64,000 nt of DNA from Promicromonospora sp042731755. GTDB lineage: Bacteria > Actinomycetota > Actinomycetes > Actinomycetales > Cellulomonadaceae. How positions within the stretch are numbered: position 1 is the stretch's first letter; each line of letters starts with the position of its first letter. Below, piece by piece: positions 34,030 to 42,374 of this stretch. The DNA lies in NCBI RefSeq assembly GCF_042731755.1, contig NZ_JBHWLR010000008.1:1-64000 (forward strand), read 5' to 3'. Made by a program: the position numbers and the translations under genes. The notes under the pieces are model-generated. The model made no database searches. It was not told where the DNA came from and worked only from the letters and a program-made list of their open reading frames with translations.

Positions 34030-34093
34030 CCTTTGAGGCCCGGGTTTCTTCGCTTTGGACGGCGCCAAAGCGAAGAAAGCCGGGCCTCAAAGG
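34030..34093. terminator. Long bidirectional terminator hairpin
   Basis: A nearly perfect 64-nt inverted repeat: CCTTTGAGGCCCGG (34030-34043) pairs with CCGGGCCTCAAAGG (34080-34093), and TTTCTTCGCTTTGG pairs with CCAAAGCGAAGAAA inside it. It lies between the convergent MaoC and hydrolase genes. The arms are almost 30 bp, longer than usual for an intrinsic terminator. Confidence 0.8.
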
Positions 34094-34163
34094 TGAGTTC
34101 GTGGGGGCCAGATCGACCCGGGCCTCGACGGCGGAGCGGTCAGGCCGGCGGGCGGAGCAGCGG

Positions 34164-35024
34164 TCAGGCCGGGGCGCGGAGGGCCAGGCGCGGGAGCAGG
34201 ATCTGCTCCCAGAGGACCGCGCGCTTCGGGCGGAAGAAGCCCGAGTGCCCGATCCGGGTCAGGCCGTGGTCGGCGGCGCGCATCTCCACGAGCTCCACCT
34301 CGGCGCCCGGGAACTCGCGGCTCCAGTACCGGATCGACTCCGGGGAGATCAGCTCGTCGTCCGCGGTCCACAGGGCGGTGACCGGCGTCTCGACCTTCGC
34401 GAACCGGTCCCGCAGCTCGGGGAGCTCGCTGAACAGGTAGTCCGGGTGCAGGCACCAGCGGCCCCACTGGCGCATGACGCCGGCGGGCAGGTCGTCCAGG
34501 ATCCGGAGCCGCCGGCCGGGGTAGTAGCCCGCCAGCGCCGTCGCGGTCGGTGCGATGACGCGCCAGAGCAGGGGCGACCAGGTCCGGATGGCCGGCGCCG
34601 CCTTGCCCCGCCAGCCGGTTCCCGAGGTCACCATCACGCAGCGGTCGACGCCGACGTCGGCCAGGAAGCCCAGGCTCTGGCCGCCGAACGAGTGCCCGAC
34701 CCAGGTGAGCGGGACGCCGTCGGCGTCGGCCCGGGCGCGCGCGTGGAGCGCGGCGGCCTCGGCGTCGTGGTACCAGTCGAGGGCGGTGACCGTCGAGTCC
34801 CGCAGGGGGCCGTAGAGCTCCGGCTCCGAGCCGCGGTAGGAGAACGTGAGCACCGCGAAGCCGCGCTCGGCGAGCCACGCGGCGGTGTGCCGGTAGAACC
34901 GCATCGGCATGGCCATGGCCGGTGCGATCGCCACGACGCCGACGGGGGCGCCGTCCGGCAGGAACCAGCGGCCCGCGACCCGCTCGCCGCCGTCGGCGAG
35001 GAAGCTCACGTCTTCGGTGCTCAC
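34164..35024 (-). CDS. Alpha/beta hydrolase
   Basis: A 286-residue alpha/beta-hydrolase. The oxyanion and nucleophile region reads VTWVGHSFGGQSLGFL, giving the GHSFGG nucleophile elbow with Ser as the predicted nucleophile. ALWTADDELISPESI supplies the acid and ADHGLTRIGHSGFF the His. The N-terminus lacks a signal peptide and begins with EDVSFLADGGERVAGRWFLPDGAPVG, so it acts in the cytosol. The substrate is unknown. The GTG at 35024 is the likely start; the region upstream contains the promoter of the divergent regulator. Confidence 0.82.
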   Translation of the reverse strand: MSTEDVSFLADGGERVAGRWFLPDGAPVGVVAIAPAMAMPMRFYRHTAAWLAERGFAVLTFSYRGSEPELYGPLRDSTVTALDWYHDAEAAALHARARADADGVPLTWVGHSFGGQSLGFLADVGVDRCVMVTSGTGWRGKAAPAIRTWSPLLWRVIAPTATALAGYYPGRRLRILDDLPAGVMRQWGRWCLHPDYLFSELPELRDRFAKVETPVTALWTADDELISPESIRYWSREFPGAEVELVEMRAADHGLTRIGHSGFFRPKRAVLWEQILLPRLALRAPA

Positions 35025-35157
35025 GTCCGGGAGGCTACCAACCGGCCCGGCTCCCGCCGAAGAGCGCACACGCCCACAGAACGTACAAAAGCATCGAAGT
35101 GCCCCCCTGGCGTATCCTCGCCACGGCACGGTGAAATTCATCCGGCGGGAGGATGAC

Positions 35158-36153
35158 ATGCTCAGTGACGTGCTCGGCCTGACCAAGTCGCAGTCGCTCG
35201 CGTACCGCGAGCTCGTGGCCTCACCATCGCTTGACGCCGCGGAGCTGGCACACCGGCTCGGGTGCGACCCGGGCGACGCCCTGGACGTGCTCCGCACGCT
35301 GGAGAACCACGGCCTCGCAGCCCGGCAGAGCGCGGACGACTCCCGGTTCCAGGCCGCTCCCCCCGAGATCGCGCTGGGCGCACTGCTCGCCCGGCGCAAG
35401 GACGAGATCCGCGCGGCGCAGGTCGAGCTGATCGAGCTGGAGGAGGACTTCCGGCGCTCGTCGGCGCTGCGGCCGGCGACCGACGTCGTCGACGTGGTGC
35501 GCGGGGCGGACGCCGTGAAGCACCGCATCATGCAGCTCCAGCTCGGCGCGCGCGAGACGGTCGAGTCGTTCACCAAGCCGCCGGTCTTCGTGATGTCCGC
35601 CGAGGACAACACGGCCGAGGACCAGGCCGTGGCCCGCGGCGTCCGGTACCGGGTGGTGGTCGACCGTGTGTTCCTGGACACGGGCATGATGCGGGTGGAC
35701 GACGTCGCCGCGGCCATCGACAACGGCGAGGAGGTGCGGTTCTCCGAGCGGGTGCCGATCAAGCTGTTCATCATCGACCGGCGGCTCGCGTTCGTACCGA
35801 TCCAGACCGTGGTGGACGCCGAGGACTCCGACCTCGCCCCCGACCTGGTGGGCGCGCTGATCATCCATCCCTCCGGGCTGCTCGACGCCCTCATCGCGCT
35901 GTTCGAGGCGGTGTGGCGGGACGCCACGCCGTTCGCGCGGCCCGGCGAGCCGGACGCCGGCGGCGAGCTCGAGTACCAGGACGCCCGCATCCTCGGGCTG
36001 ATGCTCGTGGGCCTCACGGACCAGTCGGTGGCCAACCAGCTCGGCCTCTCGCTGCGGACGGTGCAGCGCCGCGTCAAGGTGCTCATGGACATCGCCGGCG
36101 TCTCGACGCGCATCCAGCTCGGCTGGCACGCCGCGCGCAAGGGCTGGATCTGA
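35158..36153 (+). CDS. TrmB-like / LuxR-like transcriptional regulator
   Basis: A 331-residue regulator with two helix-turn-helix regions. The N-terminal ~75 residues (LSDVLGLTKSQSLAYRELVASPSLDAAELAHRLGC) resemble TrmB/MarR-type winged helices. The C-terminus ends in a LuxR-type HTH (DARILGLMLVGLTDQSVANQLGLSLRTVQRRVKVLM). The middle (about 120-260) is a conserved sensor-like region (GVRYRVVVDRVFLD). Such TrmB-plus-LuxR proteins occur in Actinobacteria. The ATG follows GGGAGG. It may regulate the downstream LLM gene (26 nt away), but that is inference. Confidence 0.75.
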   Translation: MLSDVLGLTKSQSLAYRELVASPSLDAAELAHRLGCDPGDALDVLRTLENHGLAARQSADDSRFQAAPPEIALGALLARRKDEIRAAQVELIELEEDFRRSSALRPATDVVDVVRGADAVKHRIMQLQLGARETVESFTKPPVFVMSAEDNTAEDQAVARGVRYRVVVDRVFLDTGMMRVDDVAAAIDNGEEVRFSERVPIKLFIIDRRLAFVPIQTVVDAEDSDLAPDLVGALIIHPSGLLDALIALFEAVWRDATPFARPGEPDAGGELEYQDARILGLMLVGLTDQSVANQLGLSLRTVQRRVKVLMDIAGVSTRIQLGWHAARKGWI

Positions 36154-36179
36154 CAGCAGCGCCGTGACAGCGTGTGGCC

Positions 36180-37073
36180 ATGACCACACTGGCGTGCATC
36201 ATCCGCCCCTCGACCCCGCCCTCCCGCGTCATCCCCCTCGCCCGCGCCGTCGAGGCCGCGGGGATCGAGGAGATCTGGCTCTGGGAGGACTGCTTCCAGA
36301 CCGGCGGGATCTCCGCCGCCAGCGCGATCCTGGCCGCGACCGACCACGTCCGCGTGGGGATCGGCGTGATGCCCACGCCCCTGCGGACCGTCGCCCTGAC
36401 CGCGATGGAGGTCGCCACGGTCGACGGGATGTTCCCGGGCCGGCTCATCCCGGGGATCGGGCACGGCGTGCAGTCCTGGATGACACAGGTGGGGGCGAAG
36501 GCGGCGTCGCCCCTGACCCTGATGCGGGAGTACGCGACGACGCTGCGCGCCCTGCTCGCGGGGGAGGATGTGACGGTGTCGGGCCGGTACGTGAACCTGG
36601 ACGACGTGAAGCTGGACTGGCCGCCCGCCCGGCCCGTGCGGGTGCCGGTCGCCGCGACGGGGCCCAAGTCGCTGCACCTCGCGGGCGAGGTGGGCGACGG
36701 CGTGGTGCTGGAGGGTTCCGTGGGCCTGGTCGGGCTGCCTGCCGCGCTGGAGCGGATCGCCGAGGGCCGGGCTGCCGCCGGGCGCGAGGCGGACGCCTTC
36801 TCGGTGGTCCAGTTCGTGTCCGGGGGCACCGGACCCGGCGCCGCCGAGCGGCTGCGCGCCGAGCTCACCACGTGGGGCCAGGACGTGGCCGACGACGAGC
36901 GGCTGGCGGGCTACGCGATCTGGGGCGACGCCCTGGCGCTGGCCGAGGGCGTGCGCCGGTTCGGCGCGGCCGGCGCGGACACCGTGGCGATCCAGCCGAC
37001 GGAGGACGACCCGGACCTGGAACGGCTCGCCGAGGTGCTGGGCGAGGCGCGCGAGCTGTTGAGCCGGGACTGA
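36180..37073 (+). CDS. LLM-class F420-dependent oxidoreductase
   Basis: A 297-residue luciferase-like (beta/alpha)8 flavin/F420 oxidoreductase. Features are TLACIIRPSTPPSRVIPLARAVEAAGIEEIWLWED, a FPGRLIPGIGHGVQSWMTQVGAK segment near residue 85, LMREYATTLRALLAGEDV and PVRVPVAATGPKSLHLAGEVGDGVVLE. The last part marks F420-type LLM enzymes. The substrate is unknown. The ATG at 36180 is used; a GTG two codons upstream (36174) is also possible. The previous regulator gene ends 26 nt upstream, so both may form an operon. Confidence 0.85.
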   Translation: MTTLACIIRPSTPPSRVIPLARAVEAAGIEEIWLWEDCFQTGGISAASAILAATDHVRVGIGVMPTPLRTVALTAMEVATVDGMFPGRLIPGIGHGVQSWMTQVGAKAASPLTLMREYATTLRALLAGEDVTVSGRYVNLDDVKLDWPPARPVRVPVAATGPKSLHLAGEVGDGVVLEGSVGLVGLPAALERIAEGRAAAGREADAFSVVQFVSGGTGPGAAERLRAELTTWGQDVADDERLAGYAIWGDALALAEGVRRFGAAGADTVAIQPTEDDPDLERLAEVLGEARELLSRD

Positions 37074-37220
37074 CGGCGCGAGCCGACGCCGGGGGCCGAC
37101 GGCGCGGCCCGGCGACCGGACATTCGGCCTCACCCAAAGGACGTTGAGCCCCGCCCGCACGTGCCGCAGCGTGGACCGGGCCGGGCGGGACGGTCCCTCC
37201 GGCCACGAAGGAGGTTCACG

Positions 37221-37523
37221 ATGAACAAGCTCGTACGGGTGGCCGCCGCTGGTACCGCGGCCCTCCTCACGACGGCCGCGGGCGTGCTCGGCGCCGGGGC
37301 GGCCGCGGCCGCCGACCGGGAGTACGGCACGGACGGGACGCGGGTCACATCCGTCCCGACCGACGACCGCGACTTCAGCACGGACGGCACCAGGGTGACG
37401 TCCGACAACAAGGACTGGTCGGCCGGGACCGACGGGACGCGCGTGACGGTCACCCAGGACTGGCCGGCGGGCACGTCCGGGACGCGCGTGACGTCGGTCC
37501 CGGCCGACGACCGCGAGTACTGA
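37221..37523 (+). CDS. Small secreted protein with GTRVT repeats
   Basis: A 100-residue protein of unknown function. A signal peptide (MNKLVRVAAAGTAALLTTAA, about 31 residues ending AAAAA) precedes a short mature part built of repeats of the form (S/T)DGTRVT: YGTDGTRVTSVP, FSTDGTRVTS, AGTDGTRVTV and GTSGTRVTSVP, with acidic spacers (TDDRDF, ADDREY). The repeats occur about every 18-20 residues, giving four units. The start follows AAGGAGGTTCACG, a near-perfect ribosome binding site, which suggests strong translation. No cysteine is visible. It might act as a surface or matrix protein; that is speculation. Confidence 0.75.
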   Translation: MNKLVRVAAAGTAALLTTAAGVLGAGAAAAADREYGTDGTRVTSVPTDDRDFSTDGTRVTSDNKDWSAGTDGTRVTVTQDWPAGTSGTRVTSVPADDREY

Positions 37524-37537
37524 GTCCGCACGGCACG

Positions 37538-37579
37538 ACGCCGGGGTCGCACCGTCACGTGGCGGTGCGACCCCGGCGT
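37538..37579. terminator. Bidirectional terminator hairpin
   Basis: ACGCCGGGGTCGCACCG (37538-37554) and CGGTGCGACCCCGGCGT (37563-37579) form a perfect 17-bp stem between the convergent repeat-protein and channel-like genes. Confidence 0.85.
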
Positions 37580-37595
37580 CATGCGGGCCGGACGA

Positions 37596-38378
37596 TCAGA
37601 TGTCGCGCGGCGGGGCGAACGAGCCCGTGGTGCCGGGGGCGACGGCGGGCGTGTTGTTCGGCTCCGCGACGGGCCTGGCGGCAGCGGCGCCGTCCGACAG
37701 ATTGCCCAGGAAACCCTCGACGCGCGACCGCATGGGGCCGATCAGCGCACCGCCGACGCCGACGATGAGAATGCCGGCGACCGTGGCCAGGAATGCGATG
37801 AGAACGGGCATTGTGACGGTGGTTCCGATGCCGATCTGGTTCACGGCGGCGATAACACCCAGCGCGATGATGAAGAAGGCCACCGTCTTCGCCACGAGCG
37901 GGCCGTAGGAAACGCGGCTCATGGTGTTCATGAGAAGGTCCTTCACCACATTCGCGATGGCGCCGGCGATCACCACGATGATGATCGCGACGACCAGGCT
38001 CGGGAGCCACGCCACGATCTGGTTGACGATCGCGCTCACCGGGTTGGTGGGCCCGAAGGCGCTCAGCGCGAGCTGGAGCGTGATGAGCAGGATGAAGTAG
38101 TAGATGATCTTCGTGAGCAGCGCGATCGGCTCGATGCCCGACCCGGCGAGGAGCCGGTTCGCCCCCGCGCGCTCGAGCACCTTGTTGAAGCCGATCCGCG
38201 TGAGGATCATGCCCACGAACCGGGCGATCGCCTTGGCGATGAAGTACCCGATGAGGAATACCACCAGGAACACGAGGAGCTTCGGGATGAAGCTCGCGAC
38301 CGCACCGAGCGCGTCCGTGATCGGTGCCAGCCAGTCGACTGCGTTCGGCACGACGAGTGCCGTATTGAAGAATGTCAT
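37596..38378 (-). CDS. Conserved-TM-helix / mechanosensitive-channel-like membrane protein
   Basis: A 260-residue integral membrane protein with five hydrophobic helices. It contains LLVFLVVFLIGYFIAKAIARFVGMIL, which resembles the conserved TM helix repeat found in small mechanosensitive-channel-like proteins, then KIIYYFILLITLQLALSAFG and the pattern PSLVVAIIIVVIAGAIANVVKDLL. A C-terminal segment VLIAFLATVAGILIVGVGGALIG and a Pro-rich cytoplasmic tail end it. The MscS beta domain is absent. The ATG follows GGGGGAG. An upstream inverted repeat (38479-38495) could control it. Confidence 0.72.
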   Translation of the reverse strand: MTFFNTALVVPNAVDWLAPITDALGAVASFIPKLLVFLVVFLIGYFIAKAIARFVGMILTRIGFNKVLERAGANRLLAGSGIEPIALLTKIIYYFILLITLQLALSAFGPTNPVSAIVNQIVAWLPSLVVAIIIVVIAGAIANVVKDLLMNTMSRVSYGPLVAKTVAFFIIALGVIAAVNQIGIGTTVTMPVLIAFLATVAGILIVGVGGALIGPMRSRVEGFLGNLSDGAAAARPVAEPNNTPAVAPGTTGSFAPPRDI

Positions 38379-38478
38379 GGTGTTCTCCCCCTTCGAGATA
38401 TTTCTGTGCACCTCGGGCGCACCGTGACGGCGCGGCGCAAAGGTGACAGCTCCGCACGAACATATGCCGCAGAAGCGC

Positions 38479-38495
38479 ATTCTGCGCGGCAGAAT
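38479..38495. promoter_or_regulatory. Perfect short inverted repeat upstream of the channel-like gene
   Basis: ATTCTGCGCGGCAGAAT has perfect 7-bp arms around GCG, in the 212-nt divergent region between the channel-like gene and the amidase. It fits a repressor operator or a 5' UTR hairpin. The region is AT-richer than its surroundings, as expected of promoters. Confidence 0.35.
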
Positions 38496-38590
38496 TACAC
38501 GGCGCGGAGTTCAATTCGCCCCTAGCGCCGGGCATCAACGCAGGTCACATCGTTGAATGCGATTCGTCAGAAAGCGTCTAGCCTGACGGG

Positions 38591-40096
38591 ATGGATGCCC
38601 TGCACGAGCGGACCGCCGTCGAGCTACGCAACCTTCTGGCCGCCGGAGAGCTCACCCCCACCGAGGTGACCGAGCACTACCTCGACCGGATCGAGCGGCT
38701 GAACCCCGTTGTCGGCGCCTTCGCCACGGTCACCCCCGAGCAAGCCCGGAAACGGGCGGCCGAGCTCCAGGAGAACCGCGGGACGGGTTCCGGCGAGGGC
38801 ACGCCGCCGCCGTCGGGCAGCCTGTGGGGCCTGCCCACCGGGGACAAGGACCTGTGGAACCGGGCGGGCGTGCCCACCGGCTTCGGGTCGCGCGCCTTCG
38901 CGGGGCTGCCGCCGGCCGAGGAGAGCGACGAGATCGTGCGGGTGCTCGACGACGCCGGGATCGTCAGCCTCGGCAAGACCGCCGCGCCCGAGCTGGGCTT
39001 CCCGGCCTACACCGAGCCGGTCGGCGCCGCCCCTGCGCGTACCCCCTGGGACCTGGGCCGCGGCGCGGGCGGCTCCAGCGGCGGGGCGGCCGCCGCAGTG
39101 GCGGCGGGCCTGCTGCCGTTCGCGCCCGGGTCCGACGGCGGCGGGTCGATCCGCATCCCCGCGGCGGCCTGCGGCGTCGTCGGCCTCAAGCCAACGCGCG
39201 GGCTGCTGCCCGCGGGCAGCGGCGTCGACTCCCTGGGCGGGCTGGTCGTGAACGGGCCGATCTCGCGCACCGTCGCCGACACCGCCCTGCTGCTGGAGGC
39301 GATGCTCCCGCGGCGCGCCGGGGGCGGCGTCGCGCACCCGTACACGCTGCGGGCGCCGTCGTACGCCGCAGGTGCCTACCTCGCGGCCGCGCAGCGGGCC
39401 GAGCTGCCTGCCGAGGAGGCCGGCGACCCCGGTCGCCTCGCCCGGATCGGCGTGACCACGTCGTCGGCGTGGGACGGCTTCTACGACATCGTCGTCTCCC
39501 CCGAGGCCCACGCCGCGCTGGACGCCGGGGTGGGCGCCCTGGCCGGCCGGGGGCACGAGGTCGAGGAGTTCGCGCTGGCCGCGGCCCCCGAGTACGCCCC
39601 GGCGTTCCGGACCCTGTGGATGGGCGGCGCCTCGGCGGTGCCGATCGACGACCCGGAGACCCTGGACAAGCTGGAGCCGCTGACGCAGTGGCTCATCCGT
39701 ACCGGCCGCACGGTCCCCGCCCGGCAGCTCGCCGAGGCGGTGCGGACGCTCACCGGCTTCGAGCGCTCGCTCGTGGCGCAGGTCAGCGCCTACGACGCCG
39801 TCGTGACCCCCGCGCTCGCGCTCACCCCACGGCCGATCGGCTGGTACGACGCCGAGGATCCGGAGCGGAACTTCGAGCAGCAGTGCCAGTACACGCCCTT
39901 CACGTCGATGCTCAACGTCGCCGGGCTGCCCGCGATCACCGTGCCGACCCACTGGACCGCGCCCACCGCCGAGGCGCCGGCCGGGCTGCCGATGGGGGTG
40001 CAGATCATCGGCCGGCCGGGCGGCGAGCTCACGCTGCTGGCGCTGGCGGCCCAGATCGAGGCGGCGCTCCCCCGCCCGCAGGCGTTCCCGGTCTGA
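38591..40096 (+). CDS. Amidase-signature-family amidase
   Basis: A 501-residue amidase-signature enzyme. The catalytic Ser-cisSer-Lys triad is recognisable: Lys129 in GKTAAPELG, the GSSGGAAAAVAAG segment with cis-Ser near 162-163, and the nucleophile Ser186 in DGGGSIRIPA. The family hydrolyses carboxamides, and GatA relatives act in tRNA amidation. Without gatB/gatC beside it, a catabolic amidase is more likely than GatA. The substrate is unknown. The gene is divergent from the channel-like gene; the downstream inverted repeat (40142-40170) may be its terminator. Confidence 0.88.
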   Translation: MDALHERTAVELRNLLAAGELTPTEVTEHYLDRIERLNPVVGAFATVTPEQARKRAAELQENRGTGSGEGTPPPSGSLWGLPTGDKDLWNRAGVPTGFGSRAFAGLPPAEESDEIVRVLDDAGIVSLGKTAAPELGFPAYTEPVGAAPARTPWDLGRGAGGSSGGAAAAVAAGLLPFAPGSDGGGSIRIPAAACGVVGLKPTRGLLPAGSGVDSLGGLVVNGPISRTVADTALLLEAMLPRRAGGGVAHPYTLRAPSYAAGAYLAAAQRAELPAEEAGDPGRLARIGVTTSSAWDGFYDIVVSPEAHAALDAGVGALAGRGHEVEEFALAAAPEYAPAFRTLWMGGASAVPIDDPETLDKLEPLTQWLIRTGRTVPARQLAEAVRTLTGFERSLVAQVSAYDAVVTPALALTPRPIGWYDAEDPERNFEQQCQYTPFTSMLNVAGLPAITVPTHWTAPTAEAPAGLPMGVQIIGRPGGELTLLALAAQIEAALPRPQAFPV

Positions 40097-40141
40097 CACT
40101 TCGGTGGTGGCCGAATATGGTTCCGCGGCCCGGCGACGCGT

Positions 40142-40170
40142 GGTTGGGTACCCCTAGTGGGTATCCAACC
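40142..40170. repeat. Imperfect palindrome downstream of the amidase gene
   Basis: GGTTGGGTACCC (from 40142) and GGGTATCCAACC (to 40170) pair with one mismatch around a 5-nt loop. It could be the amidase terminator or an operator for the membrane protein gene that starts 40 nt later. Confidence 0.4.
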
Positions 40171-40209
40171 GCGACGGCGCCGCAGCGCCGGGACAGGGAG
40201 AACGGAACC

Positions 40210-40806
40210 ATGGCCGAGACGTTCGAGACGACCGCGCCCGCGCGGCCGAGCCGGTGGACCGGGACCTGGCCCACCAACACCGCCTGGATCGTGCTCGGCA
40301 TTCTGACGGGCTTCGCCCTGCTGGTGGGCGGGACGGCGATCGTGGGCGGCACCTGGCAGGACGCCGTCGCCGAGGACCCGACCACCGCGATCGGCGTCGC
40401 GACGCTGCGCTACCTGGCCGCCGCCGTGACCGGCGTCCGCTGGACGGCCTGGCTCGTCGCCCTCCTGGCGTCCGCGATCCCCGTCGCGTCCGAGCTGCTG
40501 GACACGCCGCGCTGGATCGCGTTCGTCCTGGTGGGGCTGGTCCTGGCCGGCATCGGGCTGGCCCGCGGACGCCGCGCGACGTGGCCGCAGGCCGCCGCCA
40601 TGGCCGGTTTCTTCGGGGTCGCGACGGCGGCCCTGTTCCTGGAGCCGCGGCTCGGGCTGGCCCTCGCGGGCCTCGCCCTCGCCGCGCACGCCGGGTGGGA
40701 CGTGGTGCACTACCGCCGTGACGTCGTGGTGAACCGTTCGCTCGCGCTGTGGTGCATCGGGCTGGACCTCACCATGGGCGGCATCTGCGTGGCGCTGGCG
40801 CTGTAG
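40210..40806 (+). CDS. Hypothetical membrane protein (about six helices)
   Basis: A 198-residue integral membrane protein. Hydrophobic segments include TAWIVLGILTGFALLVGGTAIVGG, a central WTAWLVALLASAIPVA, WIAFVLVGLVLAGIGLA, AAAMAGFFGVATAALFL and LALWCIGLDLTMGGICVALAL. No known family is recognised and there is no catalytic motif. A ribosome binding site-like AGGGAGAA precedes the ATG. It ends four nt before the convergent sulfur-gene stop, so the 3' ends share no terminator space. Confidence 0.55.
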   Translation: MAETFETTAPARPSRWTGTWPTNTAWIVLGILTGFALLVGGTAIVGGTWQDAVAEDPTTAIGVATLRYLAAAVTGVRWTAWLVALLASAIPVASELLDTPRWIAFVLVGLVLAGIGLARGRRATWPQAAAMAGFFGVATAALFLEPRLGLALAGLALAAHAGWDVVHYRRDVVVNRSLALWCIGLDLTMGGICVALAL

Positions 40807-40809
40807 CCG

Positions 40810-42228
40810 TCAGTCCTCGTCCGGGAGGCAGCCGAAGGCCTCGTCGAAGCCCAGGGCTGCCGTCGCCAGCAGGCCCGCGAGGCCGGAGCCCTCGGGCACG
40901 GGGCGCGGGTCGTCGGTCACGACCCACAGCCCGTCGACGACGTCGTACCCAGCCTGCGGGCCGTCCTCGACCAGGCTGCCGACGGCGGCGATCAGGCGCT
41001 CGATCTCCTCGCCCGCGGTGCCGACGCCGACCGAGGCGCGCACGGCCCCGGCGTCGAACCCGAGCCGGCCGAGCAGCGGGTGCGCGCAGAAGCGGCCGTC
41101 CCGGACGCCGATGCCGTGCTCCGCGGACAGGTAGGCGGCGACGAGGCCCGGGTCGTACCCGGTCACGGTGAAGGTGACGACGCCGACCGGGTCGACGGCG
41201 TCGGCCCAGACCCGCACGACCTCGACGCGGTCGATCGCCTCGAGCCCGGACACGAGCCGGCGGCGCAGGGTGTTCTCGTGCGCCACGACCTCGGCCGGGT
41301 CGAGCGCGGCCAGCTCCTCGCAGGCCGCCGCGAGCGCCACCGCGCCGATGACGTTGGGCGAGCCGGCCTCGTGGCGGGCAGGTCCCTCGTGCCAGTCGGT
41401 GCCGCCCACGCGCACGCGGCGGACGGCGCCGCCGCCGGCGAGGTACGGCGTGCCCGCGTCGAGCCAGTCGCGGTGGCCCACCAGCACGCCGGCGCCGAAC
41501 GGGGCGTAGGTCTTGTGCCCGGAGAACGCGAGGTAGTCCACGCCGGTCGACTCCAGCGAGATGCGGCGGTGCGGCACGAGCTGGGCGCCGTCGAGCGCCA
41601 CGCGCGTCCCGAACTCGTGGGCGACGGCGACGATCTCGGCGATCGGGAGGGACTCGCCGGTCACGTTCGAGGCGCCGGTCAGGGCGAGGAGGGCGTACGG
41701 GCGGTCCTCGGCGGCGTCGGCCAGCTCCTCCCGGATCTGGGCGACGGTCTCGGCCACGGTGGCACCGCCGGTCAGCACGGTCGCGCCGGTGGTGCGCTGC
41801 CAGGGCAGCAGGTTCGCGTGGTGCTCGACGTCGAGCACCAGCACGCGGCCGGGCTCGCCGTCGGCCTGCGCGGGGACGCAGCCGGCGAGGAGGTTGAGGG
41901 AGTCGGTGGTGTTCCGCGTGATGATCGTCAGGTCGTCCTCGCGGGCGCCGACGAACGCGCCGATGGTGCGGCGCGCGGTCTCGTAGAGCGCCGTGCTCAC
42001 CTGGGAGAGGTAGCCCGCGCCGCGGTGCACGCTGGCGTACAGCGGCAGCACCTGGGTGACGCGGTCGGCGACGGCCTGCAGGGCCGGGGCCGACGCGGCG
42101 ACGTCGAGGTTCGCGTACGAGACCTGCGTGCCGTCCACGAGCGGGACGAGCGTCCCGCCGCCCACGACGGGGCGCAGCGGGGCGAGGTCGGTCACCGCGG
42201 TGGCACGGCTGAGAGTGGGAGCAGACAT
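40810..42228 (-). CDS. Class V aminotransferase-fold PLP enzyme (cysteine desulfurase-like)
   Basis: A 472-residue fold-type I PLP enzyme. PLP-site motifs are LVPLVDGTQVSYANLDVAASAP, HRGAGYLSQVSTALYETARRTIG, TRNTTDSLNLLAG, VLDVEHHANLLPW, ALDGAQLVPHRRISLE and FSGHKTYAPFGAGVLVG, where the Lys in SGHKTYAPFG is the predicted PLP-binding residue. It resembles SufS/NifS-type or isopenicillin-N-epimerase-like proteins. The SAM-IV riboswitch directly upstream on the same strand ties it to methionine and sulfur metabolism; whether it releases sulfur from cysteine is unproved. The ATG at 42228 follows GGAGGACGCC. Confidence 0.88.
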   Translation of the reverse strand: MSAPTLSRATAVTDLAPLRPVVGGGTLVPLVDGTQVSYANLDVAASAPALQAVADRVTQVLPLYASVHRGAGYLSQVSTALYETARRTIGAFVGAREDDLTIITRNTTDSLNLLAGCVPAQADGEPGRVLVLDVEHHANLLPWQRTTGATVLTGGATVAETVAQIREELADAAEDRPYALLALTGASNVTGESLPIAEIVAVAHEFGTRVALDGAQLVPHRRISLESTGVDYLAFSGHKTYAPFGAGVLVGHRDWLDAGTPYLAGGGAVRRVRVGGTDWHEGPARHEAGSPNVIGAVALAAACEELAALDPAEVVAHENTLRRRLVSGLEAIDRVEVVRVWADAVDPVGVVTFTVTGYDPGLVAAYLSAEHGIGVRDGRFCAHPLLGRLGFDAGAVRASVGVGTAGEEIERLIAAVGSLVEDGPQAGYDVVDGLWVVTDDPRPVPEGSGLAGLLATAALGFDEAFGCLPDED

Positions 42229-42257
42229 GGCGTCCTCCAGCACAGTCCTGGGGGAGG

Positions 42258-42374
42258 TTCCCCCGCGCTTGCCGCACGCGGGCTGCGCGCGGCCTGGTCG
42301 TCACCCGGGGCACCCCACCGCGGAGGGAGGGTTGCCGGCCAGCGAGCCGGGGCTTGACGCTGGCGCTCATGACC
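42258..42374 (-). promoter_or_regulatory. SAM-IV riboswitch
   Basis: On the minus strand, starting at 42374, the leader matches the conserved SAM-IV core: GGTCATGAGCGCCAGCG, then CAAGCCCCGGCTCGCTGG, CCGGCAACCCTCC, GCGGTGGGGTGCCCCGGGTGA closing against the first strand with GACC, and a downstream GCGGCAAGCGCGGG element typical of the class. Length is about 117 nt, close to the 119-nt SAM-IV RNA of known structure. It lies 30 nt upstream of the PLP-enzyme start, so SAM binding should control its translation or transcription. The class is otherwise known almost only from Actinobacteria. Confidence 0.88.

Noticed and set aside
37074..37220. c-di-AMP (ydaO) riboswitch ahead of the repeat protein
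   Set aside because: I looked for its conserved elements because such riboswitches precede secreted proteins, but only a plain GC-rich hairpin is visible.
38591..40096. GatA (tRNA amidotransferase subunit A)
   Set aside because: The amidase signature is shared, but gatB and gatC are absent, and the C-terminal region lacks a GatA-like pattern by eye.
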